A stretch of 64,000 nt of DNA, taken from Alphaproteobacteria bacterium GWF2_58_20. GTDB taxonomy: Bacteria; Pseudomonadota; Alphaproteobacteria; UBA1247. The position numbers and the translations under genes were made by a program. The notes beneath the pieces were generated by a model that was not told the DNA's origin, searched no databases, and saw nothing but the letters and a program-made list of their open reading frames with translations. Shown here one piece after another: positions 9,446-17,113 of this stretch; position 1 is the first letter of the stretch, and each line of letters opens with the position of its first letter. The stretch lies in the NCBI GenBank assembly GCA_001768735.1, contig MEMB01000002.1:466422-530421 (forward strand), in the 5' to 3' direction.

Positions 9446-10243
9446 ATGGCCTGCATCATCCATCCGACCGCCATCGTTGATCCCGCAGCAAAGCTGGGCG
9501 TTGATGTCCAGATTGGCCCTTTGTGCTTCGTTGGCCCCAATGTCGAACTGGGAGACCGGATGGTTCTCAAGTCCCATGTGTCTGTGGATGGCCGTACAAA
9601 AATCGGTGAGGAAACTGTGATTTTTCCTTTTGCCAGCATCGGGCAGGATCCTCAGGACCTCAAATACCACGGTGAGCCTTCCGAACTCATTGTCGGGGCG
9701 CGCAACAAAATCCGCGAATATGTCACCATGAATCCCGGTACCGAAGGCGATCAGATGACTACCTGGGTGGGGGATGACAACCTGTTCATGGTGGGGGTGC
9801 ATGTGGCGCATGACTGCCGGGTGGGCAGCAAAATCGTGATCGCCAACAATGTGGCGCTGGCCGGCCATGTCCATGTAGGAGACTGTGCCGTCATCGGTGG
9901 GTTGTCCGGCGTGCACCAGTTTGTCAAGATTGGACACCACGCCATGGTGGGGGCCATGTCCATGGTGGCGGCCGATGTCATTCCCTATGGCCTTGTCATG
10001 GGCGAGCGCGCCCATCTGGGAGGACTCAACCTCGTTGGGCTTGAACGCCGCGGCTTTGCCAAGGAAGACATCAACACCTTGCGGCGGGCCTACCGTCTCC
10101 TGTTTACGCCGGAAGGCACCTTTGCCGAGCGTCTTGATGAGGTTTCCCGCAGTTTTTCTGCCCATGAAGGGGTGCAGAACATCATTTCCTTCATACGGGA
10201 TGAATCCACGCGCGGGCTTTGCATGCCCAAGTCGGTGGAATGA
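9446..10243 (+). CDS. lpxA: UDP-N-acetylglucosamine acyltransferase
   Basis: First step of lipid A synthesis: transfers a 3-hydroxyacyl chain from ACP to UDP-GlcNAc. The 265-residue protein is built of hexapeptide repeats with the catalytic histidine in GVHVAHDCRVGS (His122), followed by the usual C-terminal helical domain. A strong AAGGAG lies about nine bases before the ATG. The stop overlaps the lpxI start (ATGA). Confidence 0.97.
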   Translation: MACIIHPTAIVDPAAKLGVDVQIGPLCFVGPNVELGDRMVLKSHVSVDGRTKIGEETVIFPFASIGQDPQDLKYHGEPSELIVGARNKIREYVTMNPGTEGDQMTTWVGDDNLFMVGVHVAHDCRVGSKIVIANNVALAGHVHVGDCAVIGGLSGVHQFVKIGHHAMVGAMSMVAADVIPYGLVMGERAHLGGLNLVGLERRGFAKEDINTLRRAYRLLFTPEGTFAERLDEVSRSFSAHEGVQNIISFIRDESTRGLCMPKSVE

Positions 10244-11061
10244 GCGTGGAAAGGGGCGGGCGGCTCGGTATTCTTGCCGGGAGTGGCGAACTGCCGCGCA
10301 TGGTGGCGGATGCTGCCCGCAAGGATGGGCGTGATCCCTTCATTATCGCCTTTGAAGGGTATGCCACGCCGGAAACGGTTGCCGGTTTTCCGCATGCATT
10401 CATGCGTCTGGGATCTGTGGGACATTATCTCAAGCGCCTCCGCAAGGAAGGGGTTTCCGAAGTGGTCACCATTGGCCATGTTCGGCGCCCTTCCTGGCGC
10501 ACCCTGCGTCCTGACGTGCGCGGGGCCATGGTCATGGCGCGCATCATGCTCCATTCCGGCGGTGATGACCGCCTGCTGCGCATTGTCAGGGAAGAGATTG
10601 AACATGATGGATTTGTTGTACGGGGCGCCGATGAATTCCTGCCGCAAGCACTGGCCCTCCATGGCACTATGGGGCGCGTAGTTCCGGAAGAATCCTTTTG
10701 GTCCGACATTCAGGAAGGGGCGCGCATTGCCCACGCCATCGGGGCGCTGGATATCGGCCAGGCCATTGTCATCCAGGAAGGTGTTGTGCTTGGGGTTGAG
10801 GGGATTGAAGGCACGAACGCCCTTATCCAAAGATGTGCTGGACTGAAGCGTGAAGGGCGTTCCCCCATTCTTGTGAAGATGAAAAAGCCGCAACAGGACC
10901 GCCGCATGGATTTGCCTGCCATGGGCGTTGAAACCGTCCGAAATGCTGCCGATGCTGGTTTTGCCGGTATTGCGATGGAAGCGGGGGGCGTTTTGGTTGC
11001 CCGCATGGAAGCGACCATTGCCGCTGCCGATGCTGCCGGAATTTTTGTTGTTGGGATATAA
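10240..11061 (+). CDS. lpxI: UDP-2,3-diacylglucosamine pyrophosphatase LpxI
   Basis: Hydrolyses UDP-2,3-diacylglucosamine to lipid X and UMP. It is the alphaproteobacterial counterpart of LpxH and belongs to the former DUF1009 family. The 273 residues begin with GRLGILAGSGELPRMVAD, typical of the family, and contain the conserved C-terminal stretch DLPAMGVETVRNAADAG. I chose the ATG overlapping the lpxA stop rather than an in-frame ATG 21 bases upstream. Its position between lpxA and lpxB supports the call. Confidence 0.94.
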   Translation: MSVERGGRLGILAGSGELPRMVADAARKDGRDPFIIAFEGYATPETVAGFPHAFMRLGSVGHYLKRLRKEGVSEVVTIGHVRRPSWRTLRPDVRGAMVMARIMLHSGGDDRLLRIVREEIEHDGFVVRGADEFLPQALALHGTMGRVVPEESFWSDIQEGARIAHAIGALDIGQAIVIQEGVVLGVEGIEGTNALIQRCAGLKREGRSPILVKMKKPQQDRRMDLPAMGVETVRNAADAGFAGIAMEAGGVLVARMEATIAAADAAGIFVVGI

Positions 11062-11065
11062 ACAC

Positions 11066-12208
11066 ATGCATGTTTTTCTTTTGGCGGGCGAGCCTTCGGG
11101 TGACCTTCTTGGGGCCCGCCTCATGGCGGCACTCAAACGCCTTGATGCCGGAATCCGCTTTTCCGGCGTTGGTGGCGCGCACATGGAAAATGAAGGACTT
11201 TCCTCACTCTTTCCCATGGAGGAACTTTCCGTCATGGGACTTGCCGAAGTACTGCCGCGTCTGCCGGCCCTGTTGCGCAGGCGGGACGAGGCAGCAAAGG
11301 CCATCCTTGCGCAAAATCCGGATGTGGTGGTGACCATCGATGCGCCGGATTTTTCCTTCCGTGTCGTCAAAAAAGCCAGATACATGGGCTGCAAAACGCC
11401 CATGGTGCATTATGTCGCGCCATCGGTCTGGGCATGGCGTCCGGGAAGGGCGAAGAAACTTGCAACCCTTTATGACCATGTCCTGTGCCTGCTTCCGTTT
11501 GAACCCCCGTATTTTGAACGGGAAGGCATGCAGGCCACCTTCATAGGACATTCATCCGTGGAAAGCGGTGCCGGACATGGGGATGGCGCAGGATTCCGCG
11601 TGCATCATGGCATTGGCATGGAGGAAAAAATCCTGTGCCTGCTTCCGGGGAGTCGTGGTTCCGAAATGAAATACCTTGTGCCCCTTTTCAAGGATGTTCT
11701 CTCCCGTTTGCCACAAGAGATGCGGATTGTTCTGCCAACCCTGCCACGCTGGCAGACGCACCTGGAAACGCAATTCCCTCAGGCCATCGTCTTTACAGGA
11801 GAGGCAGAAAAATGGAATGCGTTTGCGGCATCTGACGTGGCATTGGCCGCATCCGGAACCGTAACGCTGGAACTGGCGCTGGCCGGGGTGCCAACCATCA
11901 CCACCAACCGCATGGGGCATGTCAGCACATGGCTGTTCCGCTTGCTTCTCAAAAACCGGTATTTCGCGCTGCCAAACCTTGTTCTGGACAGGGAAGCCAT
12001 GCCGGAAATGTTTTTTGGCAAATGCAATGCCGTGGATGTTTCGCAAGCCGTTCGCAGGTTGTTGGAAAGCGCAGAAGCCCGAGACATGCAGAAACAGGCC
12101 TTGTCCGAAGCCGTTGTCCGCATCACCCCCCAAGGAGGCAAGTCCCCCAGCGATATGGCGGCAAGGGCTGTCTGGCAGTATCGGCCATCTCCCCCAAATG
12201 GCAACTGA
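11066..12208 (+). CDS. lpxB: Lipid-A-disaccharide synthase
   Basis: GT19 glycosyltransferase that joins lipid X to UDP-diacylglucosamine, forming the lipid A disaccharide at the inner membrane. The 380-residue protein begins with the family motif FLLAGEPSGDLLGARLM and contains HYVAPSVWAWRPGRAKK and LPGSRGSE. The ATG at 11066 lies four bases after the lpxI stop and directly precedes the first strand, so longer in-frame starts inside lpxI are rejected. It is the last gene of the operon; a hairpin follows about 100 bases downstream. Confidence 0.96.
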   Translation: MHVFLLAGEPSGDLLGARLMAALKRLDAGIRFSGVGGAHMENEGLSSLFPMEELSVMGLAEVLPRLPALLRRRDEAAKAILAQNPDVVVTIDAPDFSFRVVKKARYMGCKTPMVHYVAPSVWAWRPGRAKKLATLYDHVLCLLPFEPPYFEREGMQATFIGHSSVESGAGHGDGAGFRVHHGIGMEEKILCLLPGSRGSEMKYLVPLFKDVLSRLPQEMRIVLPTLPRWQTHLETQFPQAIVFTGEAEKWNAFAASDVALAASGTVTLELALAGVPTITTNRMGHVSTWLFRLLLKNRYFALPNLVLDREAMPEMFFGKCNAVDVSQAVRRLLESAEARDMQKQALSEAVVRITPQGGKSPSDMAARAVWQYRPSPPNGN

Positions 12209-12307
12209 TCCCTTTTCCCCAGGAATCTGGTTAAGGCGGTAAGTGTATGGTATGTCAAATTTAATCACAAGATTATGATACATCAATACCTTGTGAGAAA
12301 GATTTCA

Positions 12308-12327
12308 GAAAAACCCGAAGGTTTTTC
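12308..12327. terminator. Hairpin downstream of lpxB
   Basis: A perfect eight-base-pair stem (GAAAAACC/GGTTTTTC) with a CGAA tetraloop lies between lpxB and the convergent gene at 12349-12924. The T-rich 3' arm on either strand could act as a bidirectional terminator, although the run ends inside the stem. Confidence 0.45.
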
Positions 12328-12348
12328 ATGGGAAGAGGGGATTGCACT

Positions 12349-12924
12349 TCATTCTTCCGGTTTATGGAATACTTTCGGCAAGGAGGCATAAGGTGCCCAC
12401 ACGTCTTCGGGCAGGGGGGCGCGCGAAAGTCCGCTGAAGGAGACGGAATTCTTCATGTAATAAAATTCTCCACCCCATTCATCCATAAAGTGCAGGGCAT
12501 AGGCAAAAGGCTGACCATCCGGCACCATGAAATCCACATATCCACCGCCTTTCGGATTGAAATAGGCGGATGTTGCAATATCCGGGGAAATCCAGACTGT
12601 CGATGGACATTTGAAGAAAAAGAGGCGGAAAGTCCAGGTGCCCTCCTTGAGGAAGGATGTGTCATCCATGTTCATGGACATCATGTCGTTGGCGGAATTG
12701 TTGCCATAAAAAGGGATGTTTCGGTTTGATGTATCCTTGCAGTTTTCCCACCTTGCAGATCCTGAATCTGTTGGTGGAAGATCATTGATATCAAGCCCCG
12801 CATTATATTTGGTCACTTTCGGGGACATGTATTTGGGCTGGGTATAAAAAAGGATGGCCAGCAGGGCCAGGACACCCGCCATCCAGATCATTCGTTCCTT
12901 CCAGTTCGATTTCTGTAACAGCAT
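12349..12924 (-). CDS. Unrecognised membrane-anchored protein
   Basis: I do not recognise this 191-residue protein. One hydrophobic segment near the N terminus (about residues 13-28) follows a positively charged start (QKSNWKERMI), so the remaining ~160 residues should lie in the periplasm. The soluble part is rich in aromatic residues and has two cysteines (in ENCKD and FFKCPS). The start was set at the ATG at 12924, which has an AAGGAAAG ribosome-binding site; longer reading upstream looks non-coding. It sits alone, convergent with lpxB and divergent from comEC, where no envelope gene is expected by synteny. Confidence 0.6.
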   Translation of the reverse strand: MLLQKSNWKERMIWMAGVLALLAILFYTQPKYMSPKVTKYNAGLDINDLPPTDSGSARWENCKDTSNRNIPFYGNNSANDMMSMNMDDTSFLKEGTWTFRLFFFKCPSTVWISPDIATSAYFNPKGGGYVDFMVPDGQPFAYALHFMDEWGGEFYYMKNSVSFSGLSRAPLPEDVWAPYASLPKVFHKPEE

Positions 12925-13017
12925 GGAAAATGCCTTTCCTTGATTTTGCCTGCATGAACAGGGGACATGGACATCCCCCCGGATTTTAGGTGGATATGAT
13001 AAAATAGGCTTGATTCC

Positions 13018-15093
13018 TTGTTTGAAAACAGCCAAGTCTATGGCGTGAAAAAACTCTTTGCAAGTCTTGTAGCCGCATTTTTCGCAGAGCGTCTGCGATG
13101 GCCTCTCTGGATTCCGGTCCTGATGGGATGCGGAATTGCACTTTATTTCGCCCTCCCCATGGAACCTCCATTCTGGATGGCGGTGGCAAGTGTTGTCCTG
13201 TTGCTCATTCTGGCGATTGTCCTGCGTCGCCATCCTCCCAGCATCCTTTTTCTTTCTGTCCTTCTGGCCTTCTCGTCCGGTTTCTTTGCGGCAAACCTCA
13301 GGACATATGCTGTGCAGGGGCCCATTTTAGATAGGGAAACCGGCCCGCGCATGGTTACGGGTTTTGTTGAGGATACGCGCCTTTATCCGGATGCCATGGT
13401 GGTGGTTCTGGGAAATGTTGCCATTGAGAAATTCAAGCCAGAAAACACGCCCCTGAAAGTCCGTCTGCGATTTGCGGGGAAAAATCCCATACAGATTTTC
13501 GCAGGAAGTCATATCCGGGTCCTTGCTTCCATGGCGCCACCGCCATCGCCCGCATGGCCCGGTGGCTATGACAGTCGCAGGGTTCTTTATTTTCAGGGAA
13601 TTGGGGGGAGCGGATTTGCCCTTGGCGCCCCTGAAATCCTGAAAGAACCTGGCAGACAGTGGCTTCGCACCTTTCGGGAGGGGATTTCGGCCCGCATCCG
13701 CTCCATTGATTCCGGCCCGGGCGGACAGCTCACCGATGCCGTCCTGACAGGTAATGCACCTGTCATTGAAGAAAAAGTTCTGGCCGACATGCGGGATTCC
13801 GGGCTTGCGCATCTTATTGCCATTTCTGGCATGAATATCGGGATCGTGGCAGGTTTTGTCTTCATCCTGTTGCGCCGCATTCTGGCTTTTTTCCCAGCCT
13901 TTGCCTTGCGCCATCCCATCAAGAAATGGGCGGCGTTTCCAGCCATTGCCGCAGCGGTAGCGTATACATTCCTTGCTGGCGCTCCAGTTCCGGCTGTTCG
14001 ATCCCTGCTCATGACGGGGCTCGTTCTTGTGGGCGTGGTCATGGATCGGGCCGCCATCAGCATGAACTTGGCCGCCTTTTCGGCAACCGTCATCCTGCTT
14101 TTGCGTCCTGAAACCATGATGGGGGCCAGTTTCCAGCTTTCCTTCGCAGCAGTTGTAGCCCTTATTGCCGCCTTTGATGTTTTTCGCGGAAAACGGAGTG
14201 GAAAAGGCTTGCTGAATCGGGGAATGCGGCACCTTGGAGGTGTGGCCTTTTCATCCGTTGTTGCGGGCCTGGCCACCCTGCCTTTTGCCCTTTTCCATTT
14301 CCAGCGGATTGCCTTTTACGGTGTTCTTGCCAACATGCTGGCGGTTCCCCTGACAACTTTTATTGTCATGCCCCTGGGCTTTCTGGCCATGCTGTTTTAT
14401 CCGCTGGGGCTTGACCGCCTGTTTTTTATCGGCGCCATCTGGGGTAATCGGCTCATCGTGGCAGATGCCGCAATCGTATCCTCATGGCCTGGGGCGGCAT
14501 GGAATGTGCCTTCGCTGTCCACAACCAGCCTTGTCATGTTTTGTCTCGGCGGATTATGGCTTTCCATATGGAAAACAAGGTGGCGGCATGCCGGATGGGC
14601 GGGCATCCTGGTGGCCTTTGTCCTGGCTTTTTTCCCTCCGGAAGTTCCGGATGTTTTTGTTTCCTCCGATGGCAAACGGGCCGGGATTGTTACTCCGGAA
14701 GGCCTTTACATTTCATCCCGTCGAACGGATGGTTATGTGGTCCAGTCATGGAAAAGAAGGGTGGGCACGAACAAGGTGATCTCCTGGCCAAAAACGGGAG
14801 CGTGTGCGGGGCCTGTTTGTTGTGATGCCACGGGATGTGTGGCATCGGTTCATGGCCGGCGCATGGCCTTTCCAAAACAGCCTGAAGCCCTGCTTGAAGA
14901 TTGCCGGATGGCAGATCTTGTTGTTTCCCCCTGGAACCTAAAAGGACGTTGCAACGCACAGACGCTTGATATCCAGGATTTCAGGAGCATGGGAAATGGC
15001 ATGCTGTTCTGGGAAGGCAAGGGGGGATTCCGCATTGTCTCCGACAAAGATACCTATGGAATGCGGCCCTGGATACCCCCTTACCGAAAATGA
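13018..15093 (+). CDS. comEC: ComEC/Rec2-family DNA-uptake channel
   Basis: Polytopic inner-membrane protein related to the channel that moves single-stranded DNA into the cytoplasm during transformation. The 691 residues begin with two or three membrane segments, followed by a soluble N-terminal domain and the competence core with IAISGMNIGIVAGF and the ASFQLSFAAVVALIA signature. The C-terminal region (about 520-691) is a short, degenerate counterpart of the metallo-beta-lactamase domain. The start is uncertain: TTG 13018 or GTG 13045, neither with a strong ribosome-binding site. lexA next to comEC is common in alphaproteobacteria, and other competence genes are not seen here. Confidence 0.88.
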   Translation: MFENSQVYGVKKLFASLVAAFFAERLRWPLWIPVLMGCGIALYFALPMEPPFWMAVASVVLLLILAIVLRRHPPSILFLSVLLAFSSGFFAANLRTYAVQGPILDRETGPRMVTGFVEDTRLYPDAMVVVLGNVAIEKFKPENTPLKVRLRFAGKNPIQIFAGSHIRVLASMAPPPSPAWPGGYDSRRVLYFQGIGGSGFALGAPEILKEPGRQWLRTFREGISARIRSIDSGPGGQLTDAVLTGNAPVIEEKVLADMRDSGLAHLIAISGMNIGIVAGFVFILLRRILAFFPAFALRHPIKKWAAFPAIAAAVAYTFLAGAPVPAVRSLLMTGLVLVGVVMDRAAISMNLAAFSATVILLLRPETMMGASFQLSFAAVVALIAAFDVFRGKRSGKGLLNRGMRHLGGVAFSSVVAGLATLPFALFHFQRIAFYGVLANMLAVPLTTFIVMPLGFLAMLFYPLGLDRLFFIGAIWGNRLIVADAAIVSSWPGAAWNVPSLSTTSLVMFCLGGLWLSIWKTRWRHAGWAGILVAFVLAFFPPEVPDVFVSSDGKRAGIVTPEGLYISSRRTDGYVVQSWKRRVGTNKVISWPKTGACAGPVCCDATGCVASVHGRRMAFPKQPEALLEDCRMADLVVSPWNLKGRCNAQTLDIQDFRSMGNGMLFWEGKGGFRIVSDKDTYGMRPWIPPYRK

Positions 15094-15126
15094 GGATGCA
15101 GACCATTAGAGCATTTAACGTTTAGA

Positions 15127-15251
15127 TTGAACAATGCCTGTTGATCTTGGGATGAGCCAGACCGCAAGGCGCTTGCCCGCAGGGCGATCGGGCATCGTCC
15201 AAGGTTTGAACGCGCGGCGGATGGCCATCAAAAGGCAACAGGGGTATTCAA
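15127..15251 (+). ncRNA. Candidate structured RNA between comEC and lexA
   Basis: The 276-base convergent gap holds a foldable block. An outer helix pairs TTGAA (15127-15131) with TTCAA (15247-15251), and CCTGTTG (15137-15143) with CAACAGG (15236-15242). An inner helix GGATGA/TCGTCC (15150-15155 with 15195-15200, one G-U pair) encloses a perfect TGCCCG/CGGGCA hairpin (15174-15194). A competing helix ATCTTG/CAAGAT (15145-15150 with 15249-15254) would be exclusive with the outer one. It does not match tmRNA, SRP RNA or RNase P RNA as I know them. Strand and function are unknown; a 71-codon minus-strand frame also crosses it. Confidence 0.35.
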
Positions 15252-15369
15252 GATGAACGCTCAAGGCTCTCATGGGCGGATGGAAGATAAAACTCCTCCA
15301 CTTGGCACGCCCCTGCATGGCAGCCCCCATTGTCTTGACGCGGCTTTTCAGGATGGATGTTTTTGGGTT

Positions 15370-16062
15370 TTAGTAATTGCGGATAAGCCCCGCCAGTTTC
15401 CCCTGAACACGCACGCGGCCAGCTGGCAAGAGCCGGGGCGGATAGGCCGGGTTTGAGGCAACCAGTTCAACAGTGCTGCCCTTCCTGCGCAGGCGCTTGA
15501 GTGTGGCCTCCTGTTCATCCACAAGGGCTACGACAATTTCTCCATCCCGCGCAACTTCTGTCTTGCGGATAATGATGGTGTCCCCATCAAGAATTCCATC
15601 ACCAACCATCGAATCTCCAGCCACTGTCAGGGCATAATATTCGCCACGGCCAATGAGGGAATGGGGGAGGGCCAGCATGTTGCCGGTTTCCGCAATGGCC
15701 TCAATAGGGGTTCCTGCGGCAATCTGGCCATAAAGGGGGATTTCACAAATATCGTTGGCTGGAAGGGGCTGTGGTTTAGAAGACTTGCCGCGGGAAATAT
15801 GCAAAACTCCAGAGGGCATGCTGGCAGGAACGCTTTTTGGAGAGACATCTTCCGACATGCGGATAACTTCCAGCGCGCGGGCACGATGAGGCAGGCGTTT
15901 CAGGAACCCGCGTTCCTCAAGCGAGCCAATCAGCCGGTGAATGCCGGATTTCGACTTCAATCCGAGAGCATCCTTCATTTCATCAAAAGATGGAGAAATG
16001 CCGCTATCCTGCAGACGGGCATGAATGAATTGCAGCAATGCGTGTTGTTTGCGTGTCAGCAT
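15370..16062 (-). CDS. lexA: SOS repressor LexA
   Basis: Represses DNA-damage genes and inactivates itself by RecA-stimulated self-cleavage. The 230 residues show an N-terminal winged helix-turn-helix (about 1-70; KSGIHRLIGSLEERGFL), the Ala116-Gly117 cleavage bond in QIAAGTP, and a Ser/Lys dyad at Ser151 (GDSMVGDG) and Lys189 (ATLKRLRR). It is divergent from the gene at 16151. A consensus LexA box lies 26 bases before its start, showing autoregulation of the usual kind. comEC is convergent. Confidence 0.97.
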   Translation of the reverse strand: MLTRKQHALLQFIHARLQDSGISPSFDEMKDALGLKSKSGIHRLIGSLEERGFLKRLPHRARALEVIRMSEDVSPKSVPASMPSGVLHISRGKSSKPQPLPANDICEIPLYGQIAAGTPIEAIAETGNMLALPHSLIGRGEYYALTVAGDSMVGDGILDGDTIIIRKTEVARDGEIVVALVDEQEATLKRLRRKGSTVELVASNPAYPPRLLPAGRVRVQGKLAGLIRNY

Positions 16063-16088
16063 GTTATCGAATCCCCTCTTCTCCGCAC

Positions 16089-16103
16089 GTTCTACTTTAG
16101 TTC
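16089..16103. promoter_or_regulatory. LexA box (SOS operator)
   Basis: GTTC, seven bases (TACTTTA), GTTC: the direct-repeat operator recognised by alphaproteobacterial LexA. It lies between the divergent lexA (start 16062) and the gene starting at 16151, so it may influence both promoters. Confidence 0.85.
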
Positions 16104-16150
16104 ACGCTTTATGGCAAGACAAATTTGTTTTTTTGCGCTATCCTGATGCC

Positions 16151-17113
16151 ATGAAATTGATGAAACTGAAAGCAAAACAAAGGTTATTTGCCGGAATCGG
16201 AGTCGTTGCACTTTGCGTGCTTGCAGGATCCGCGATTTTGTATCTGCGGCATAGGGCGCGCATGAATATTCCGCTTCCCGCGATCATGAACATTCCATCT
16301 GTCATGCCGGTAGCGGTTCCCCTGCCGCAAAATTCAACACAAGGACAACTGCCTGTCATTCCGCTCCCCGTTGTTCCTCTCCCCTCCATTCCGGACAATC
16401 GGCCCAAAATCGCCATCCTGATTGATGACATGGGTGTCAACCGGCACAATTCTGAAGCCATGATGGAGCTGGATTCAGCAGTATCCCTATCTTTCCTGCC
16501 TTATGCAGACAACCTTCTGGACCAGGTGGATAAAGCCTCCGACAAGGGGCATGAAATCTGGCTGCATCTGCCCATGGAACCTGTAGGGAAGGCTGACCCT
16601 GGCCCCAATGCGCTCAAAGTGGACATGTCTCCGGAAACCTTGCGCCAGACGCTCATGATCAATCTGGATTCGTTTTCCGGCTATGTCGGCGTCAACAACC
16701 ACATGGGAAGCCGACTGACAGCAGATGCATCTGCCATGGAGATTGTGATGCCGGAACTGGCTCATACCGGATTGCTTTTCCTTGATTCCCTGACAACAGG
16801 AAAATCCGTTGCACGGCGCTTGGCGCAGGAAAACGGCATTCCATTCCATGCACGCGATGTCTTTATAGACCACGAGGAAACCGCTGAATCAGCACAGGGT
16901 GCACTTGCCCATCTGGAAAATTTGGCAAGAAAAAACGGAACAGGCATTGCCATTGGCCATCCAAAGGCGGAAACCATTTCTGCCTTGGCAGCATGGATTC
17001 CTACCCTTGGAGAAAAAGGCTTGGTGCTTGTTCCGCTTTCCCGGCTTTATTCTTCGCCGGAGGTGTCTTCATCCGGGGCAGCAGACGGGAACACAAGATC
17101 CAGCGTCCGCTGA
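16151..17113 (+). CDS. Divergent polysaccharide deacetylase family protein
   Basis: A 320-residue protein of the divergent polysaccharide deacetylase family (Pfam Polysacc_deac_2). It has one N-terminal membrane segment (about residues 15-33), a proline-rich linker, and a NodB-like barrel domain (about 90-305). The domain begins KIAILIDDMGVN and contains EIWLHLPMEP, GVNNHMGSR and GIAIGHPKAET, all matching the family; the DD pair and the histidines are the likely metal ligands. Substrate is unknown; periplasmic glycans are plausible. I chose the ATG at 16151 because upstream in-frame codons run into the lexA operator. The 3' end overlaps ppiD antisense by 67 bases. Confidence 0.82.
   Translation: MKLMKLKAKQRLFAGIGVVALCVLAGSAILYLRHRARMNIPLPAIMNIPSVMPVAVPLPQNSTQGQLPVIPLPVVPLPSIPDNRPKIAILIDDMGVNRHNSEAMMELDSAVSLSFLPYADNLLDQVDKASDKGHEIWLHLPMEPVGKADPGPNALKVDMSPETLRQTLMINLDSFSGYVGVNNHMGSRLTADASAMEIVMPELAHTGLLFLDSLTTGKSVARRLAQENGIPFHARDVFIDHEETAESAQGALAHLENLARKNGTGIAIGHPKAETISALAAWIPTLGEKGLVLVPLSRLYSSPEVSSSGAADGNTRSSVR

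Noticed and set aside
15115..15330. 71-codon minus-strand frame between comEC and lexA
   Set aside because: No ribosome-binding site or recognisable family; the same bases fold into a convincing RNA-like structure. Kept only as an alternative in the RNA entry.
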